33,684 bases of DNA from Gemella cuniculi DSM 15828 (GTDB lineage: Bacteria; Bacillota; Bacilli; Staphylococcales; Gemellaceae). A program made the translations under genes and the position numbers. This document shows, in pieces, positions 33,507 through 33,684 of the stretch. How positions within the stretch are numbered: the stretch's first letter is position 1; each line of letters opens with the position of its first letter. The notes under the pieces are model-generated. The model was not told the origin of the DNA and did no database searches. It saw only the letters and a program-made list of their open reading frames with translations. The stretch lies in the NCBI RefSeq assembly GCF_000425665.1, contig NZ_AUDW01000029.1, positions 1-33,684 on the forward strand. Direction: 5' to 3'.

Positions 33507-33684
33507 TGATTAAGTCCTCGACCTATTAGTTTTAGTCAGCTCAATACGTTACCGCACTTCCACTCCTAACCTATTCTCCTTGTCGTCTTCAAGGGGTCTT
33601 ACTTATTGGGAAATCTCATCTCGAGGGGGGCTTCATGCTTAGATGCTTTCAGCTCTTATCCCTTCCGTATTTAGCTACCCAGCT
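33507..33684 (-). rRNA. 23S ribosomal RNA, 3' end (partial)
   Basis: The minus strand carries the conserved 3' end of 23S rRNA, including GGTCGAGGACTTAATC close to the mature end and the AAGCATCTAAGCATGAAGCC stretch of domain VI. The gene runs off the window edge. The 3' end is estimated from the usual position after GAGGACTT. Confidence 0.92.

Noticed and set aside
1-33684. CRISPR arrays, complete insertion sequences, phage genes
   Set aside because: No regularly spaced direct repeats, transposase or phage-like genes were seen.

Overview
This is a low-GC, Gram-positive (Firmicutes/Bacilli) chromosomal window. Signs are strong AGGAGG-type ribosome binding sites, intrinsic terminators, a T-box leader, LPXTG- and lipobox-anchored surface proteins, and an rRNA/tRNA operon of Bacilli type. 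NEAT/Shp haem capture, a mannose-type PTS with a ManO-like protein and a GshF-type glutathione synthetase together suggest a host-associated Bacilli member, and Gemella is my best guess. That is inference from gene content; no database was searched.

Layout. 1-1.0 kb: CPBP membrane protease. 1.6-4.5 kb (minus): a lactococcin-972-type bacteriocin exporter (ATPase plus large permease), preceded by a terminator and what looks like a broken bacteriocin gene. 5.2-6.2 kb (minus): DUF2316 protein and a MarR regulator with an operator-like promoter. 6.3-7.8 kb (minus): radC and a type IV prepilin peptidase, overlapping. 8.3-9.6 kb (minus): a lone metQ under a T-box. 9.7-10.5 kb: alpha/beta hydrolase. 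10.7-16.3 kb (plus): haem acquisition operon (LPXTG double-NEAT protein, NEAT-Shp fusion, IsdE-like lipoprotein, permease, ATPase), with structured RNA between genes and a Fur-like site upstream. 16.7-18.9 kb: CPA1 cation/proton antiporter.

18.9-24.7 kb (minus) is the most unusual block: a proline reductase operon, prdC - prdA - small duplicated-domain gene - prdB - a PrdE/PrdD-like gene. PrdB has cysteine at the place where clostridial PrdB has selenocysteine. The last gene is a PrdA-like protein whose halves are swapped exactly at the PrdA self-cleavage point, and its start looks frameshifted by one base. D-proline reduction consumes NADH-derived electrons through PrdC, so this block would give a Stickland-type electron sink. 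No proline racemase and no prdR lie in the window.

25.1-28.5 kb (minus): mannose-family PTS (IIAB, IIC, IID) plus ManO-like protein. 28.8-31.1 kb (minus): bifunctional glutathione synthetase. 31.3-32.6 kb (plus): a fusion of a Cof-type HAD phosphatase with a cytidine deaminase. 32.7-33.7 kb (minus): end of an rRNA operon (23S 3' end, 5S, then seven tRNAs: Asn, Glu, Val, Tyr, Gln, Lys, Glu).
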